Below are positions 18,168 to 28,500 of a DNA stretch of 64,000 nucleotides, piece after piece. The translations under genes and the position numbers were made by a program. Each line of letters starts with the position of its first letter. Position 1 is the stretch's first letter. The stretch comes from Anaerolineales bacterium (GTDB lineage Bacteria; Chloroflexota; Anaerolineae; JAAEKA01), in assembly GCA_020634615.1 (NCBI GenBank), contig JACKBI010000010.1, positions 124,001 through 188,000 of the forward strand. The letters run 5' to 3'. Under the pieces are notes generated by a model. It made no database searches. It had not been told where the DNA came from and worked only from the letters and a program-made list of their open reading frames with translations.

Positions 18168-19087
18168 GGCGCCGCCTCGCTGCTGGTTTCCAGCGGCGGC
18201 GGCGACGGCGGCTTGCCGCGCTGCCGCCAGACTTTGCGCCAGAAAGTCGGATCAACCAGCCCGCGCGGCAGGTAGATGATGGCCAGGATCAACACGACGC
18301 CGTTGACGATGGGACGGTACGGACCCAGAAAACGCAGCAGTTCCGGCAAAAAGGTCAGGATGAACGCGCCGACGATGGGGCCGAGCCAGATCAGGTAGCC
18401 GCCCAGAATCGCGAAGGTCAGGATGCGCACGGCTCCGTTGAAACCGTATTCGTTGGGTGAGACAAAATAGGTCAGGTGCGCGCTGAACACACCGGCTGCG
18501 CCTGCGATCAGTGCGCTGAGCACGAACGCCAGGTTGCGGTACTGCACCACGTTGATACCCATCGACGCGGCCACGTGGTGGTCCTGACGGATCGCGTCAA
18601 ATGCGCGGCCGGTGCGCGAGCGGTCGATGCGCACGAAGAGGTAGATCAGCAGTCCCACAAAGAGAACCAGATGCCATGTCTCCGTTTTGCGCGGGATGTT
18701 GTTCAACCCCAGGGCGCCGCCGGTGATGGTGCGGCCCGCCAGATTGTCGATGTTCAGCATGAAGACACGCACCACTTCACCGAAGCCGATGGTGGCAATG
18801 GCCAGATAGACGCCGCTGAGCCGCAGGACGGGCAGTCCCAGCAGCAGACCGATGACACCGGCCGCCAGCGCCCCCGCCAGCACGCTGACCAGCAGCGGCG
18901 TGTGCAGGTGGATCGTCAGCAGCGCGCCAACATAGGCGCCGATTGACATAAAACCGGCGCTGGCCAGCGACAGCAGGCCGGTGCGCAGCGTGATGTAGAT
19001 GCTGAGGCCCAGCGCGCTGCCGATCAGCGCGAACTCGAAGACGCTGCGGTAGACCAGCCAGATGTCGGTCAGGAACTGTGTAAGCAT
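18164..19087 (-). CDS. livM: Branched-chain amino acid ABC transporter permease LivM-type
   Basis: This 307-residue integral membrane permease has about eight to nine hydrophobic segments. The family motif region LAIATIGFGEVVRVF and the loop GGALGLNNIPR are present, as is the coupling-helix region RTGRAFDAIRQDHHVAASMGINV that touches the ATPases. It forms the translocation path with LivH. It starts at ATG 19087, 88 nt after livH; that gap holds an inverted repeat that may tune expression. It ends in a 4 nt overlap with livG. Confidence 0.95.
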   Translation of the reverse strand: MLTQFLTDIWLVYRSVFEFALIGSALGLSIYITLRTGLLSLASAGFMSIGAYVGALLTIHLHTPLLVSVLAGALAAGVIGLLLGLPVLRLSGVYLAIATIGFGEVVRVFMLNIDNLAGRTITGGALGLNNIPRKTETWHLVLFVGLLIYLFVRIDRSRTGRAFDAIRQDHHVAASMGINVVQYRNLAFVLSALIAGAAGVFSAHLTYFVSPNEYGFNGAVRILTFAILGGYLIWLGPIVGAFILTFLPELLRFLGPYRPIVNGVVLILAIIYLPRGLVDPTFWRKVWRQRGKPPSPPPLETSSEAAP

Positions 19088-19103
19088 TAGGTCTTCAGCG
19101 GTG

Positions 19104-19171
19104 CGTCACTCCCGCGGAGGCGGGAGTCCAGGGCTCGTGACGTGTGGATTCCCGCCTCCGCGGGAATGACG
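19104..19171. repeat. Inverted repeat between livH and livM
   Basis: Two ~25 nt arms, TCACTCCCGCGGAGGCGGGA (19105-19124) and ATTCCCGCCTCCGCGGGAAT (19148-19167), can pair with each other, and each arm is itself palindromic. This is the common 'TTCCCGC..GCGGGAA' intergenic repeat seen in many bacterial genomes. Its place inside a transporter operon could lower or stabilise the downstream message; that is inference. Confidence 0.75.
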
Positions 19172-19174
19172 GTC

Positions 19175-20056
19175 TCAGGCGCGCCGTTCGACGGCGGTGC
19201 CCAGGATGCCGGAAGGACGAATGAGCAACACCAGGATCAGCACGGTAAAGGCGATGGCATCGCGGAAGTCGCTGGAAACGTAGGCCACGCCGAAGACCTC
19301 GGTGGCTGCCAGCAGGAAGCCGGCCAGGATCGCGCCCGGCACGTTGCCCAGCCCGCCGAGGATGATCACCGCCAACCCCTTCAACTCGATAGGCGCGCCC
19401 ATGAACGGGCTGATCGCGCTGAAGGCCAGTCCCAGGAAGACCCCCGACGCGCCGGCCAGCGCGCTGGAGACAAAGAAGGTCGTAACGATGATGCGATCGA
19501 CGTCGATGCCCAGCAGCGAGGAGATGCGTCCGCTGTAGGCGACGGCGCGCATGGCCTTGCCGGAGCGGCTGCGGCGCATGAAAAGCAGCAACGCCGCCAT
19601 CAGCACCAGCGAGACGGCGAAGACGATCACCTGCACCAGCGTGACGCGCACCGGACCGGCTGTGAAGACCTGCGCCGGCAGGGTGTCAAAGGGGAAACGC
19701 GAGACCTGCGCGCCGAACGCGCCCTGTGCCAGGCTGACCAGGATGGTCGACGCGCCGATGCTGCTGATGATCGCGGCTAACTGCGGCGCGTTGCGCTTCC
19801 TCAGCGGACGAAACGCAACCCGGTCCAGCACGATGCCCAAAATCCCGGCGCCCAACATCGCCACCAGCAGCGCGGCCCAGATCGGCATGTTGAGCTTTGT
19901 GACTGCCAGCAGCCCGAAGAATGCGCCCCACATAAACACCGCGCCATGCGCCAGGTTGAGGATGTCCAGCACGCCGAACACCAGCGTATAGCCCAGCGCA
20001 AACAAGGCGTAGACGCTGCCCAGCCAGAGCGCGTTGACCAGTTGTTGCCAGAACAT
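19175..20056 (-). CDS. livH: Branched-chain amino acid ABC transporter permease LivH-type
   Basis: This 293-residue permease has about eight membrane segments. Hallmarks are the N-terminal GSVYALFALGYTLVFGVLDILNLAHG block, the coupling segment SRSGKAMRAVAYSGRISSLLGID and the C-terminal KGLAVIILGGLGNVPGAILAG block. It forms the membrane channel with LivM for amino acids or related compounds. ATG 20056 has no strong ribosome site. It is separated from livK by 184 nt containing a short tandem repeat. Confidence 0.95.
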   Translation of the reverse strand: MFWQQLVNALWLGSVYALFALGYTLVFGVLDILNLAHGAVFMWGAFFGLLAVTKLNMPIWAALLVAMLGAGILGIVLDRVAFRPLRKRNAPQLAAIISSIGASTILVSLAQGAFGAQVSRFPFDTLPAQVFTAGPVRVTLVQVIVFAVSLVLMAALLLFMRRSRSGKAMRAVAYSGRISSLLGIDVDRIIVTTFFVSSALAGASGVFLGLAFSAISPFMGAPIELKGLAVIILGGLGNVPGAILAGFLLAATEVFGVAYVSSDFRDAIAFTVLILVLLIRPSGILGTAVERRA

Positions 20057-20092
20057 GGAGGGACCGGTGAGGCGTGAAGGCGTGATACGTGG

Positions 20093-20229
20093 ACGTAATG
20101 CGTAATTCGTATTGCGTGGTTGGTGAAGGCGTCTTCAAAACCTGAACGTTGCGGTTAACGGTCCGGACAAACTGCAGCCTGAACACACCCACTCACTGCC
20201 TACGCATTACGCATTACGCATTACGCATC
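20093..20229. repeat. Tandem TACGCAT repeats with an inverted partner
   Basis: At 20203-20229 the unit ACGCATT is repeated three to four times in tandem. At 20093-20115 the inverted form ACGTAATGCGTAATTCGTAT occurs. The two blocks can pair across ~90 nt in the livK-livH gap. The repeat has no obvious protein-coding role. A long hairpin here could leave livK more abundant than the downstream genes, as is usual for binding-protein operons. Confidence 0.6.
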
Positions 20230-20240
20230 ATGGCGCCTCC

Positions 20241-21458
20241 CTACTCAAACACCTGAAACTTCCCATCCTTGACGATCAGCACCACCGGCGTATGCACCGG
20301 GTTGCGGTTGGCGTCGAAGGAGTAGGTGCCCAGCGGGCTGGGGAAGTCGGTGATGGCGGCCAGCGCGTCGCGGATCGCTGCCGGATCGGCGCTGCCGGCG
20401 TTCTTGATGGCGGTCGCCATCAGCCAGGTTGCGGTGTACGCCTGGGCTGCGAACTGGTCCGGGTCGCCGCCGTAGGCAGCGCGGTAGGCGTCGACAAAGG
20501 CCTGGTTCTCCGGAGCGGGATTGCCGATGTTCCAGGCTGCGCCGCTGATGGCACCTTCGGCGGCCGGACCGGCGATCTCCGCCAGCTTGGGGCTGTTGAA
20601 GCCGTTGCCGCCGATGATGGGCACATCAAGTCCAAGCTGCCGGGCCTGGATCATGATGTTGGCGGCCTCTTCGGCCAGCGCCGACACGATCAGCGCCTCC
20701 GGCTCCAGCGCGGCGATCTTGGTCAGTTGCGCCGAAAAGTCGGTGTCGCCCTTGGCAAAGGTCTCGGTGGCCACCACCTCGGTGCCGCTGCCGGCCAGCG
20801 CCTCGGCGAAAACGTCGTACCCCGACTGAGTGAACTGGTCATCGTTGCCGTACATCACCGCCACTTTGCTGTAGCCCAGCTTGTCCTTGGTAACCAGGAT
20901 GGTGTTGGGGATGACGTCCGACTCGGGCAGGCTGTCGCGGAAGACGTAATCGCCCATGTCGGTGATGCCGGCGGCCGTGTTGGAGGAACCCAGCACGGGA
21001 ATTCCGGCTTCCTGCGCCACGGGATCAGCCGCGAACGCCGAGTTGGACAGCGTCGGGCCGAGGATGGCAACCACCTTGTCCTGGTTGATCAGCTTCTGGA
21101 AAGCGTTAATGGCCTGCGCCTTGTCGCCGGCCGTGTCCTCGCAGACGATGGCCAGCGTGGCGTCGCCGAGCAGCTTCTGGTCGTTGATCTGCTGCGCGGC
21201 CAACAGGATGCCGTTGTGGATCGGCTCGCCGTAGATCGCGATCGGTCCGCTGAGTGCGTGGGCGCAGCCGACAACGATCTCGCCTGACAGCGCGCCGCTT
21301 GCGGCCGCTGGTTCAGCAGCAGCTTCGGCTGTCGGCTCGGCGGCAGGTTCCTGAACAGGTGGTTGCGCCGCGGGCGCGGGTGTCGCTGGCGGCGCGCATG
21401 CGACCACCAGCAGCGAGAGGACTACGAGGAACAGAAGAGCGAAACGTCCTGGTTTCAT
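20241..21458 (-). CDS. livK: Branched-chain amino acid ABC transporter substrate-binding lipoprotein
   Basis: A 405-residue exported solute-binding protein of the periplasmic-binding fold I type (Peripla_BP_6). The signal peptide ends in the lipobox LLVVAC with a Pro/Ala/Glu-rich linker; then come the conserved start GEIVVGCAHALSGPIAIYGEP and the NAFQKLINQDKVVAILGP and GSSNTAAGITD blocks. It captures ligand outside the membrane and hands it to LivHMGF. The true start is ATG 21458, with AGGAGG upstream; the longer open frame to 21755 is an artefact. Ligand identity (Leu/Ile/Val, amide or other) cannot be settled from sequence. It is the first gene of the cluster and has its own promoter. Confidence 0.95.
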   Translation of the reverse strand: MKPGRFALLFLVVLSLLVVACAPPATPAPAAQPPVQEPAAEPTAEAAAEPAAASGALSGEIVVGCAHALSGPIAIYGEPIHNGILLAAQQINDQKLLGDATLAIVCEDTAGDKAQAINAFQKLINQDKVVAILGPTLSNSAFAADPVAQEAGIPVLGSSNTAAGITDMGDYVFRDSLPESDVIPNTILVTKDKLGYSKVAVMYGNDDQFTQSGYDVFAEALAGSGTEVVATETFAKGDTDFSAQLTKIAALEPEALIVSALAEEAANIMIQARQLGLDVPIIGGNGFNSPKLAEIAGPAAEGAISGAAWNIGNPAPENQAFVDAYRAAYGGDPDQFAAQAYTATWLMATAIKNAGSADPAAIRDALAAITDFPSPLGTYSFDANRNPVHTPVVLIVKDGKFQVFE

Positions 21459-21533
21459 GGTTTGATAATCCTCCTGTATGCAGTTGACAGACGTCGATGC
21501 GCTCGCCTGAGCGCCTACGGATTTGGGGTCACG

Positions 21534-21562
21534 AGTATAGCACAGCCGCGGCGGGCTGCCAA
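21534..21562 (-). promoter_or_regulatory. Sigma-70-type promoter for livKHMGF
   Basis: On the minus strand, TTGGCA (21562-21557), a 17 bp spacer and TATACT (21539-21534) stand about 76 nt upstream of the livK start. Both boxes are close to consensus and the spacing is optimal. Confidence 0.7.
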
Positions 21563-21670
21563 GCGCGCGAAATGGCACCCACCTGGCATCCGAGCATTGT
21601 TTTGACCTTTCATGCTGACAGGGGTAAACTACCAGAATTCCAAGATTAGATGCCCATGTGGAGGTATAAA

Positions 21671-21949
21671 ATGCCGAGCGAGAACTCCGCCCAATCCGAA
21701 GACCTCGACGATTGGTTGAATGACTCGGAAGACGATCTACAAGCCGAGGACACAATTTGGGAGACGGTCTATGTGCGACATCGAGCTAGGTTTCTGGCAT
21801 TGCGTGATTTGGCAACGGCCGAGACTGATGTAAGCATTACGCGGGCTCTATTTGAGAATCCGAGCTTGGCAGATGCGCAGTCGAGAATCGCAACAGAACT
21901 GGTGGATTCGTGCAATGGCCGACCGATGGCTAATGATCTAGAGGTTTGA
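21671..21949 (+). CDS. Small acidic hypothetical protein
   Basis: This 92-residue protein has a strongly acidic N-terminal third (SEDLDDWLNDSEDDLQAED) and a mixed helical remainder, with no signal peptide and no recognised family. ATG 21671 is preferred over 21650 because GGAGGT lies 6 nt upstream. It ends 4 nt before the start of the Mrr-like gene, so the two probably form one unit. Codon use here (AT-richer, rarer codons) looks unlike that of the flanking operons and suggests acquired DNA. Function unknown. Confidence 0.65.
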   Translation: MPSENSAQSEDLDDWLNDSEDDLQAEDTIWETVYVRHRARFLALRDLATAETDVSITRALFENPSLADAQSRIATELVDSCNGRPMANDLEV

Positions 21950-21953
21950 ACGC

Positions 21954-22382
21954 GTGGAAGTCTGCATGTTCTTAGTGCTACTGTCCCTGTTGGGGATTGG
22001 TCTTTATGCGTCCATCAGGGAGAGATCTAGAGTCGAGAGATCTAGAGTCTATGAGGCGCGACAGCGAGCGATACAGGTGGCGGATGTTGACAACATGGAT
22101 GGCTTCACCTTCGAGCACTATGTGGCATGGCTTCTACGTCAGAAGGGGTATGAAGACGTACAAGTGACAAGTGGCTCTGGGGATTTCGGTGCAGACATCA
22201 TTGCCAGGCGAGCTGGAGAAAAATACGCGATTCAGGTTAAACGTTGGGCATCGAATGTGTCTCGCCGAGCCATTAGCGATGCGGTCGCTTCAAAGGACTA
22301 CTATGGTTGTACGTCAGCGATGGTAGTGACCAACAGTTATTTCTCGAAGAATGCAATTTTGTTCGCTCGGTCGCTACTGTGA
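21954..22382 (+). CDS. Membrane-anchored Mrr-like restriction endonuclease domain protein, probably 3'-truncated by a frameshift
   Basis: This 142-residue protein starts with one membrane segment (MFLVLLSLLGIGLYASI) and a basic linker, then an Mrr-like nuclease core: MDGFTFEHYVAWLLRQKGYE, the catalytic Asp in GDFGADIIARR, and the Gln-x-Lys of YAIQVKRW. The family usually continues past the TNSYFSKNA motif with a segment like 'ELIDR..L'. Here the frame stops at TGA 22380-22382, but the +1 frame continues with CELVIDVQHGMMRCPT and stops at 22428. A single-base indel near 22370 is therefore likely. The GTG start at 21954 follows the small acidic gene. It is a candidate DNA-cleaving, methylation-sensing or membrane-associated repair protein; activity is uncertain. 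Confidence 0.72.
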   Translation: MEVCMFLVLLSLLGIGLYASIRERSRVERSRVYEARQRAIQVADVDNMDGFTFEHYVAWLLRQKGYEDVQVTSGSGDFGADIIARRAGEKYAIQVKRWASNVSRRAISDAVASKDYYGCTSAMVVTNSYFSKNAILFARSLL

Positions 22383-22545
22383 ACTTGTGATCGACGTCCA
22401 ACATGGTATGATGCGTTGTCCGACATAGGTTTTAGCAGTCCATTTTCGAGAGGCATGTTCTAAAAGGATTAACGCTGTATTTCACAATGGGCACGACCAT
22501 CGAACCAATGGATCAATGGCATTCCAAGGATGCCTCCTTCAGACG

Positions 22546-25500
22546 TCATTCAGTGATCGTGAACTGTGATCCTGCGCTGCGGCCCCACACTTCGGGGAAG
22601 TACATCTGCGAGGCGACGGCCGGCAGCACCTGGAACTGGCCCGGCAGGCTGGCGCGCATCTGGTAGGTATACTCGTAGGTCCCAGCGGGCAGGTCGGTGG
22701 CGAACATCACCACCTTCTCGTCGCGCAGCTCGGTCGAGGTCGGCGTCCACCACCAGATGCCGCGGCTGGTGTCGCTGGGTTGCAGGCCCGGCTCGTCATA
22801 GACGACGCTGGTGGTCAGCAGCGACGGGTCGATGGCCTCGGCACCCGCCGGCAGCGGGCTTTCGACGATCAGGTAGTTCAGGTTGGTCGGCGCGACCAGG
22901 GTCACGGTCACCAGCAGCGTGTCGCCGATTTGGGCCTGGCTGACGTTTTCCTTGAGCACCTTGCCGGTCAGCGGATTGACCAGCGAGACCTGGCGCGCGA
23001 CCACGATGCCGCGATCCATCGGCTCCAGGCTGGCGGCCGGCAGGAAGTAGTTCAGGTACGCTGTGTAGTAGAGCTGGCCGTCGCCCGTCTGGTTTCCTTC
23101 GGCAAAGCGCGAGATGGTCAGCGCGTTGGCGTGCTCCAGCAGCATGTCGCGCACGGCGATGCTCAGCGCAACCGGCTCGTCCACGTTTTCCGGCGTCACC
23201 ACGCCGCTGTCCAGCTCGTTGGCGTTCAGCGCCACGCTGTACGAGTAGTCGCCCTGTAGCTCGCCGGTGGCCAGCATCCAGTCGGTCAAGCCGATGATCG
23301 ACCAGACGTTCTCCTGGGTGGTTGACCAGACGCCGTCCTTGCGATCGACCATCAACCAGCGCACCGCGTTCGGCGCGATACCAGTCAGCGCGTTCGGGTC
23401 CAGGCGCGCCAGCACGTCCAGTGCCAGCGCGGTCGAGCGGGTGTCGGTGTTCATTGTCTGGCGATTGGGCGTTGTTTCCTCCCAATGCGCGCCGGTCGCG
23501 CTGACGACGGCGCTGCCCAGCAGGTCGTCCACCAGCGTGTCGATGCGCTCCTGGGCGGTCGTTTCGCCCGCGTCGCGCAGTTGCTCGAACGCCAGCGCCA
23601 GCCACGCCTCGCCGTAGTGCGCCAGCCGCTCGCGCACGTCGTACAGCGCGACGGTGCGGCCGGTGTCGCCCTGGCCGCCCAACGCCAGCACGTAGAGGAT
23701 GAACGCCTGCTGGTTCAGTTCCCAGCCCTGCGCGGACTGGACCGGCTTGAGCTGGCGCGTCAGGTAGTCCAGGCCGCGATCGACGGTCGTCTGATCGACG
23801 CCGAAGCCGGCGCTCTGGGCGCGCAGCAGGCCGTAGACGACGTAGGTGCTGGTGAATGGCGAGCTTTTCTCGTTGCCCCACCAGCCCCAGCCGCCGTCCG
23901 GGTTCTGGCGCCGTTGCAGCTTTTGCACCGCTTTGGCAACCTCATCCTGCAACTGGGCGGTCATATCGGGATTCTCCACGCCCAGCCCTTGCAGCGCCTG
24001 GTAGGTCACCAGGTTGCCCAGGAACTTGCTGATGATCTGCTCGTTGCAGTCGTAGGGGAAGGTCTGCAGCCAATCCAGACTGGCGATCATGCCGGCTGCG
24101 AGCGACGGGTCAAGCTGCACCCGCAGCTCGCCCTGGGTTGGATCGACGTCCGCTGGCAGCACGATGACCTCGGTACGCTCCTCGCCCAGCGCCACGGTGC
24201 CGGCGGTCGCGGTGGTCTCCGGCGAGCTGTAGCGCTGGATCGGCACCGTGATCTCGACCGCGTCGGCCAATGGTGTCGCGCCGCTGGTCTCCTGTGCGCT
24301 GAAGCGGATGACGCCGGGCGTCGTCGCCAGCCCGCCATCCGGCGCGGGCACGTCCACCGGCCAGCTCACTTTGGTCTGGCCCTTGGCCGGTACAGCTATG
24401 ATCTGGCTCAGCGGCTTGTCGGTGGTGACCGCTTCGCTGGCCAGCGTGACTTCGACCGTGCGGTCCTCCTCGGTGTTGTTGTTGACGATCGCGCTGATCT
24501 GCGCCTGGTCGCCGGCGGTGAAGAAGCGCGGCAGCACCGGACGTACCAGCAGCGGCAGCGTCGTCTGCACCTCGATAGTGGCCTGGCCCACCTTGGTGTC
24601 CACAGTGACCGCCCGGCCGTCCAGCCGCCAGGTGGTCAGGTTGTCGGGCAGTGTGACAGTGACCTGGCCGCGGCCGTCCGCGTCGGTGACCAGCGTTGGC
24701 TCCCAGAGCGCGGCGTCCTGGAACTCGCTGCGGACCTCAGCGCCCGCCATCCCGTCGCCGCCACCGCCGCCGCCCTTGGCGCCTTCCTGCAGTTGCTGGT
24801 TGATGCGGTTCAGGTTGTAAACCAGCGTGCTGGCGGTCTGCACGCCCAGGCCGCGCTGGCGGTAGAAGGTGTCCATCAACGTCGATTGCTGCTCGCTGGC
24901 CAGCGACAGCAGCGCCTTGTCGATCAGCGCCAGCGAAAGCTCGGTCTCGACCGGGTTGCCGGCGTTGTCGGTCACTTCGACGTCGAAGGTGACGCTGTCG
25001 CCCGGTTTGAGCTGGCTCTGGCTGGCAGTCAGGGTGACGTTCAGTTCCTTGACCACCGGATCGACCGGCAGCATGGCGTAGCCGAGCTTGAAGCTGCCCA
25101 GCGCGTCGCTCCCTGGATCCTCGCCCTTGACCAGCGCCACCGACACGAATATGTTGGGCACGTGCTCCTCGGTAATCGGTATCTCCAGCGTTTCGCTGTT
25201 GCCGTCGATGGTGATGACCTGGGTCTCGATGATCTCGCCGCGCTCGATGGTCAGCAGCGCTTCCACCGGCCCGGAGAAGGGATGCGGCACCAGCACCTTG
25301 GCGGTGTCGCCGACCTGATAGAGCGGCTTGTCGGCCACCAGCTCGATGCGGTCGTTGTTGTCGATGGCCCACGGGATAGTGTCGCTGCCGCTCTCGCCGG
25401 CCCAGACGAAGGCGCTGCTGCGCACTTTGTTGCCCAGCTCGTCGGTCGCGATGGCTTTGATCTTGTACTGCCCGCCGGCCTCCGGCGTCCAGGTGAAGAC

Positions 25501-28500
25501 CGCCTTGCCGTCGGCGCCGGTGGTGGCGCTGTCGCTCAGCACCGGCGTCTCCTTGACCTCGCTGGCCCAGTAGAACTGGCCGTCGCTGGCCTTTTTCTGG
25601 ACGTTCTTCCACTCGGCCAGGCTGACCTCGATCGCCAAATCCACGTTGGGCACGGGGGTACCGTCCCAGTCCACGGTGATCAGGTCAGTCGCCAGTGGAT
25701 CGCCGACGGCCGCGACGTAGCTGCGCGGCGCGACGCCGGGGTAGACCAGTCCCTTGTGGACGGTGACGCTGGTGTTCTGCGCCACTTCCTGGTTGTTGAG
25801 ATCGGTCAGGCGCGCGTCGATGGTGAACTGCTGGCTGTTGACCTTGTCGCTGATGTCGGCCGGCACCTCGAACGTGTAGCTGCCGTCGGCGCCGGTCTTG
25901 CCCTCGCCGCTGGCCACCAGCCCGCCGTACATGTTGAGCGCGACGGGATCCCAGCCGGTGTAGTCGTTGAAGCTGTACCAGGTGCCGTCCTCGCTCTGGT
26001 AGTTGAACGAGGTATCTTGCGTGAACGTCGTCCAGCGCACTTCGGCGTCGCTGACTGCGCCGCCGAAAAAGAACTCAGCGGCCATGGTGGCGGTGATGGT
26101 GTCGCCGCCGAGAACCTCGCTCTTGGCGGTGGTCAGCGTCGCTTCGAACTCAGGCTTGCGGTACTCAGCCACCTGGAAATTGGTCCCGTAGGACGGAATG
26201 AAGTAGACATCGGTGGACGCATCGGCCGGCATGATCTCCAGGTAGTAGAAGCCGAGACCCGCTTCCTCGTCCAACGGCAGCGCGCCGTTGATGGTGCCGA
26301 AGGCGTTGGTTTCGTGGACGCCCTTGTAGACCTCTTCGCCCTGGAAGTTTCGAATCGTGGCGGTGTATTTCGTACCAACTGGCGGCGGCGTGTAGATCGC
26401 GTCGTCGTCGCTGCGCAGGATCGCTTTCCAGTAGACGGTCTGGCCGGGCCGGTAGATGGGCCGGTCGGTGTAAACGTAGCCCTGTGAGGAGGGTGGCGGG
26501 AACTCGCCCGGCAGGTTGTAGTCCCACGGGCCCAGGCCGGTCTGCCACTCCGTGCTCATCACGCCGTATTGCAGCGGCGCGCCGCCCGTGGCGCTTTCGT
26601 TCGCATTGCCCGCAAAGACCGTCAGCGGCTGCCACGGCTCCTTGTTGGTAGCAGCCAGGCGCACGATGCCGTCGGCGTCGGTGACGCCCGTCGCGTCAAC
26701 GTCGCCGCTGGCGCGCACCGGCAGGCCAGCCACCGGCTGGCCGCTTTGCAGGTCAGTTGCCCAAACCAGCACCTCGGTCGCCGTACGTTTGGCGATCAGG
26801 TTAAGCGGTGAGACGATCAGCAGGTGGCGGGCCGGTTGCTGGCCGCCGTCCGGCGAGCCGTCGCCGTATTTTACCTCCGGTGCGCGCATCTCCAGCCAGT
26901 AGACGCCGGCCGGCAACGCGCCATCATTTTCTGCCAGCGGGACCTTGAGCAGGTTGTTGCTGTTTGCTTCCGGCGTCACCGGCACCGACCATTCGCGCAC
27001 CAGCGCGTCGGCGGCCGGATTGAAGTTGTTCAAGGCCTCATAGCGGTTTGGTCCCAGCAACCGCTCGGTCTGTGTTTCGTTGACCTCGTACAGCTTGAAG
27101 TCCAGGCTGCTGACGTTGCGGTAGCTGGCCGCGATCTCGCTCGGCGCGTAGGCGTCGTAGGTGCCGATGTCGTTGGGCACGTTGAGGTGTGCAAACGGCT
27201 TGCGGTCGCCGGTCTGAAAGCGGATCGTCTGTTCGCCCAACTGGTTGCCGAAGATGTCGCTGATGTCGCCCGCCAGCGTCAGCGTGTAGTCGGTCTGCGG
27301 CTGGCGCGGCCAACTGATCTGCCAGCGGTTCTCGTAGGTGTTGAAATAGCTGTAGACGTCGGTCGGCTTGGGGATGATGGTGAAGGCGTCCTCGCCTAGC
27401 GTCTTCTCGTCCACGATCCCCTGGAAGGCGATCACGGCTTGCTGTTCGACCGGCACATTCTTGTCGCCGTTGGCCGGATCCGTACTCAGCAGCGCTAGCT
27501 TGGGCGCAGTGGCGAACTGGCCGCTGAACGGCGACCGCAACGTCCCGGAACCGGTGGCGGTTTTGGCGCTGTCGGCCACCTCGACCAGATAGTCGGTGGC
27601 GAAGTCGAGATCGGTCAGCGGCTCGAAGATCAGTACGCGGTCACCGTCCAGCCAGCGCGTCCGGCCCGCTACCGCGCGCTTGTCCGACGCGCGCCGCAGC
27701 ACCGTGGCGTCCTTGGCGCTCTGTTGATCCATCGGTTGACTGAATGTCACGGTCACGACGGTGGTCGGCTTGACCATCGGCCCTTCCGGCAGGATGCTCT
27801 CCACAACCGGCAGCGCGGTGGTGAACGAAAACTCGTAATCCTCGGCCAGCAGGCTGCCCTTGACGTCGGTCAGTCCGGCCGGCACGGTGACGCGGTAGTC
27901 CGCTCCGCCCGCCAGCGGCTGGGCCGGGTGGAACATGTAGATGCTGGTGTTGAGCCATTCGCCCGTTCCTTCGGTCGCCGGGGAAATCTTCAGCGGCTGC
28001 GGCAGGCCGGCCTGGCCAGCCACACTGGTCAACGGCACCACCGGCCGGTTGAATACCACGGTGATGGGCGCATCTACTGCGACTTCTTCGTTGCCGTCGC
28101 CGGGCTGCGTGCTGGTCACCTGGAGGAAGCCGACGGTGCTGAAGTGAAGATCCACCGGGGCGGCCAGCATCTTGCCGCTGCTGCTCTGCGCGTCCTGGCT
28201 GACGGTCACTCGGTAGCTCTCGCCGCGTGCCAGCGCGTCGGCGTTCGGCTGGAAGGTCAGCGCCGCGCCGTCCAGCGACAGGTCACCGTCCACGGCAGGC
28301 TCGATGGCGAATGCTGCGACCGTGCTGGTTTCGTCCATCGGCTGGTCGAAGCGGACCACGATCGGCGCGTCCAATGGCTGTTCGGCGCCGCGCTGCGGCA
28401 TGGTCTCGACGGCCACCGGCGGCAAGTCCAACGGCACGACGGTCGGCGTCGGCGGCACGGTGGGTGCGACGGTCGGCTTGACGGGCTGAGTCGCGGGCGT

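Noticed and set aside
23485..26487. A 1000-residue plus-strand protein opposite the macroglobulin gene
   Set aside because: Antisense shadow; low-complexity His/Arg/Val-rich translation without domains, while the minus strand has a full macroglobulin.
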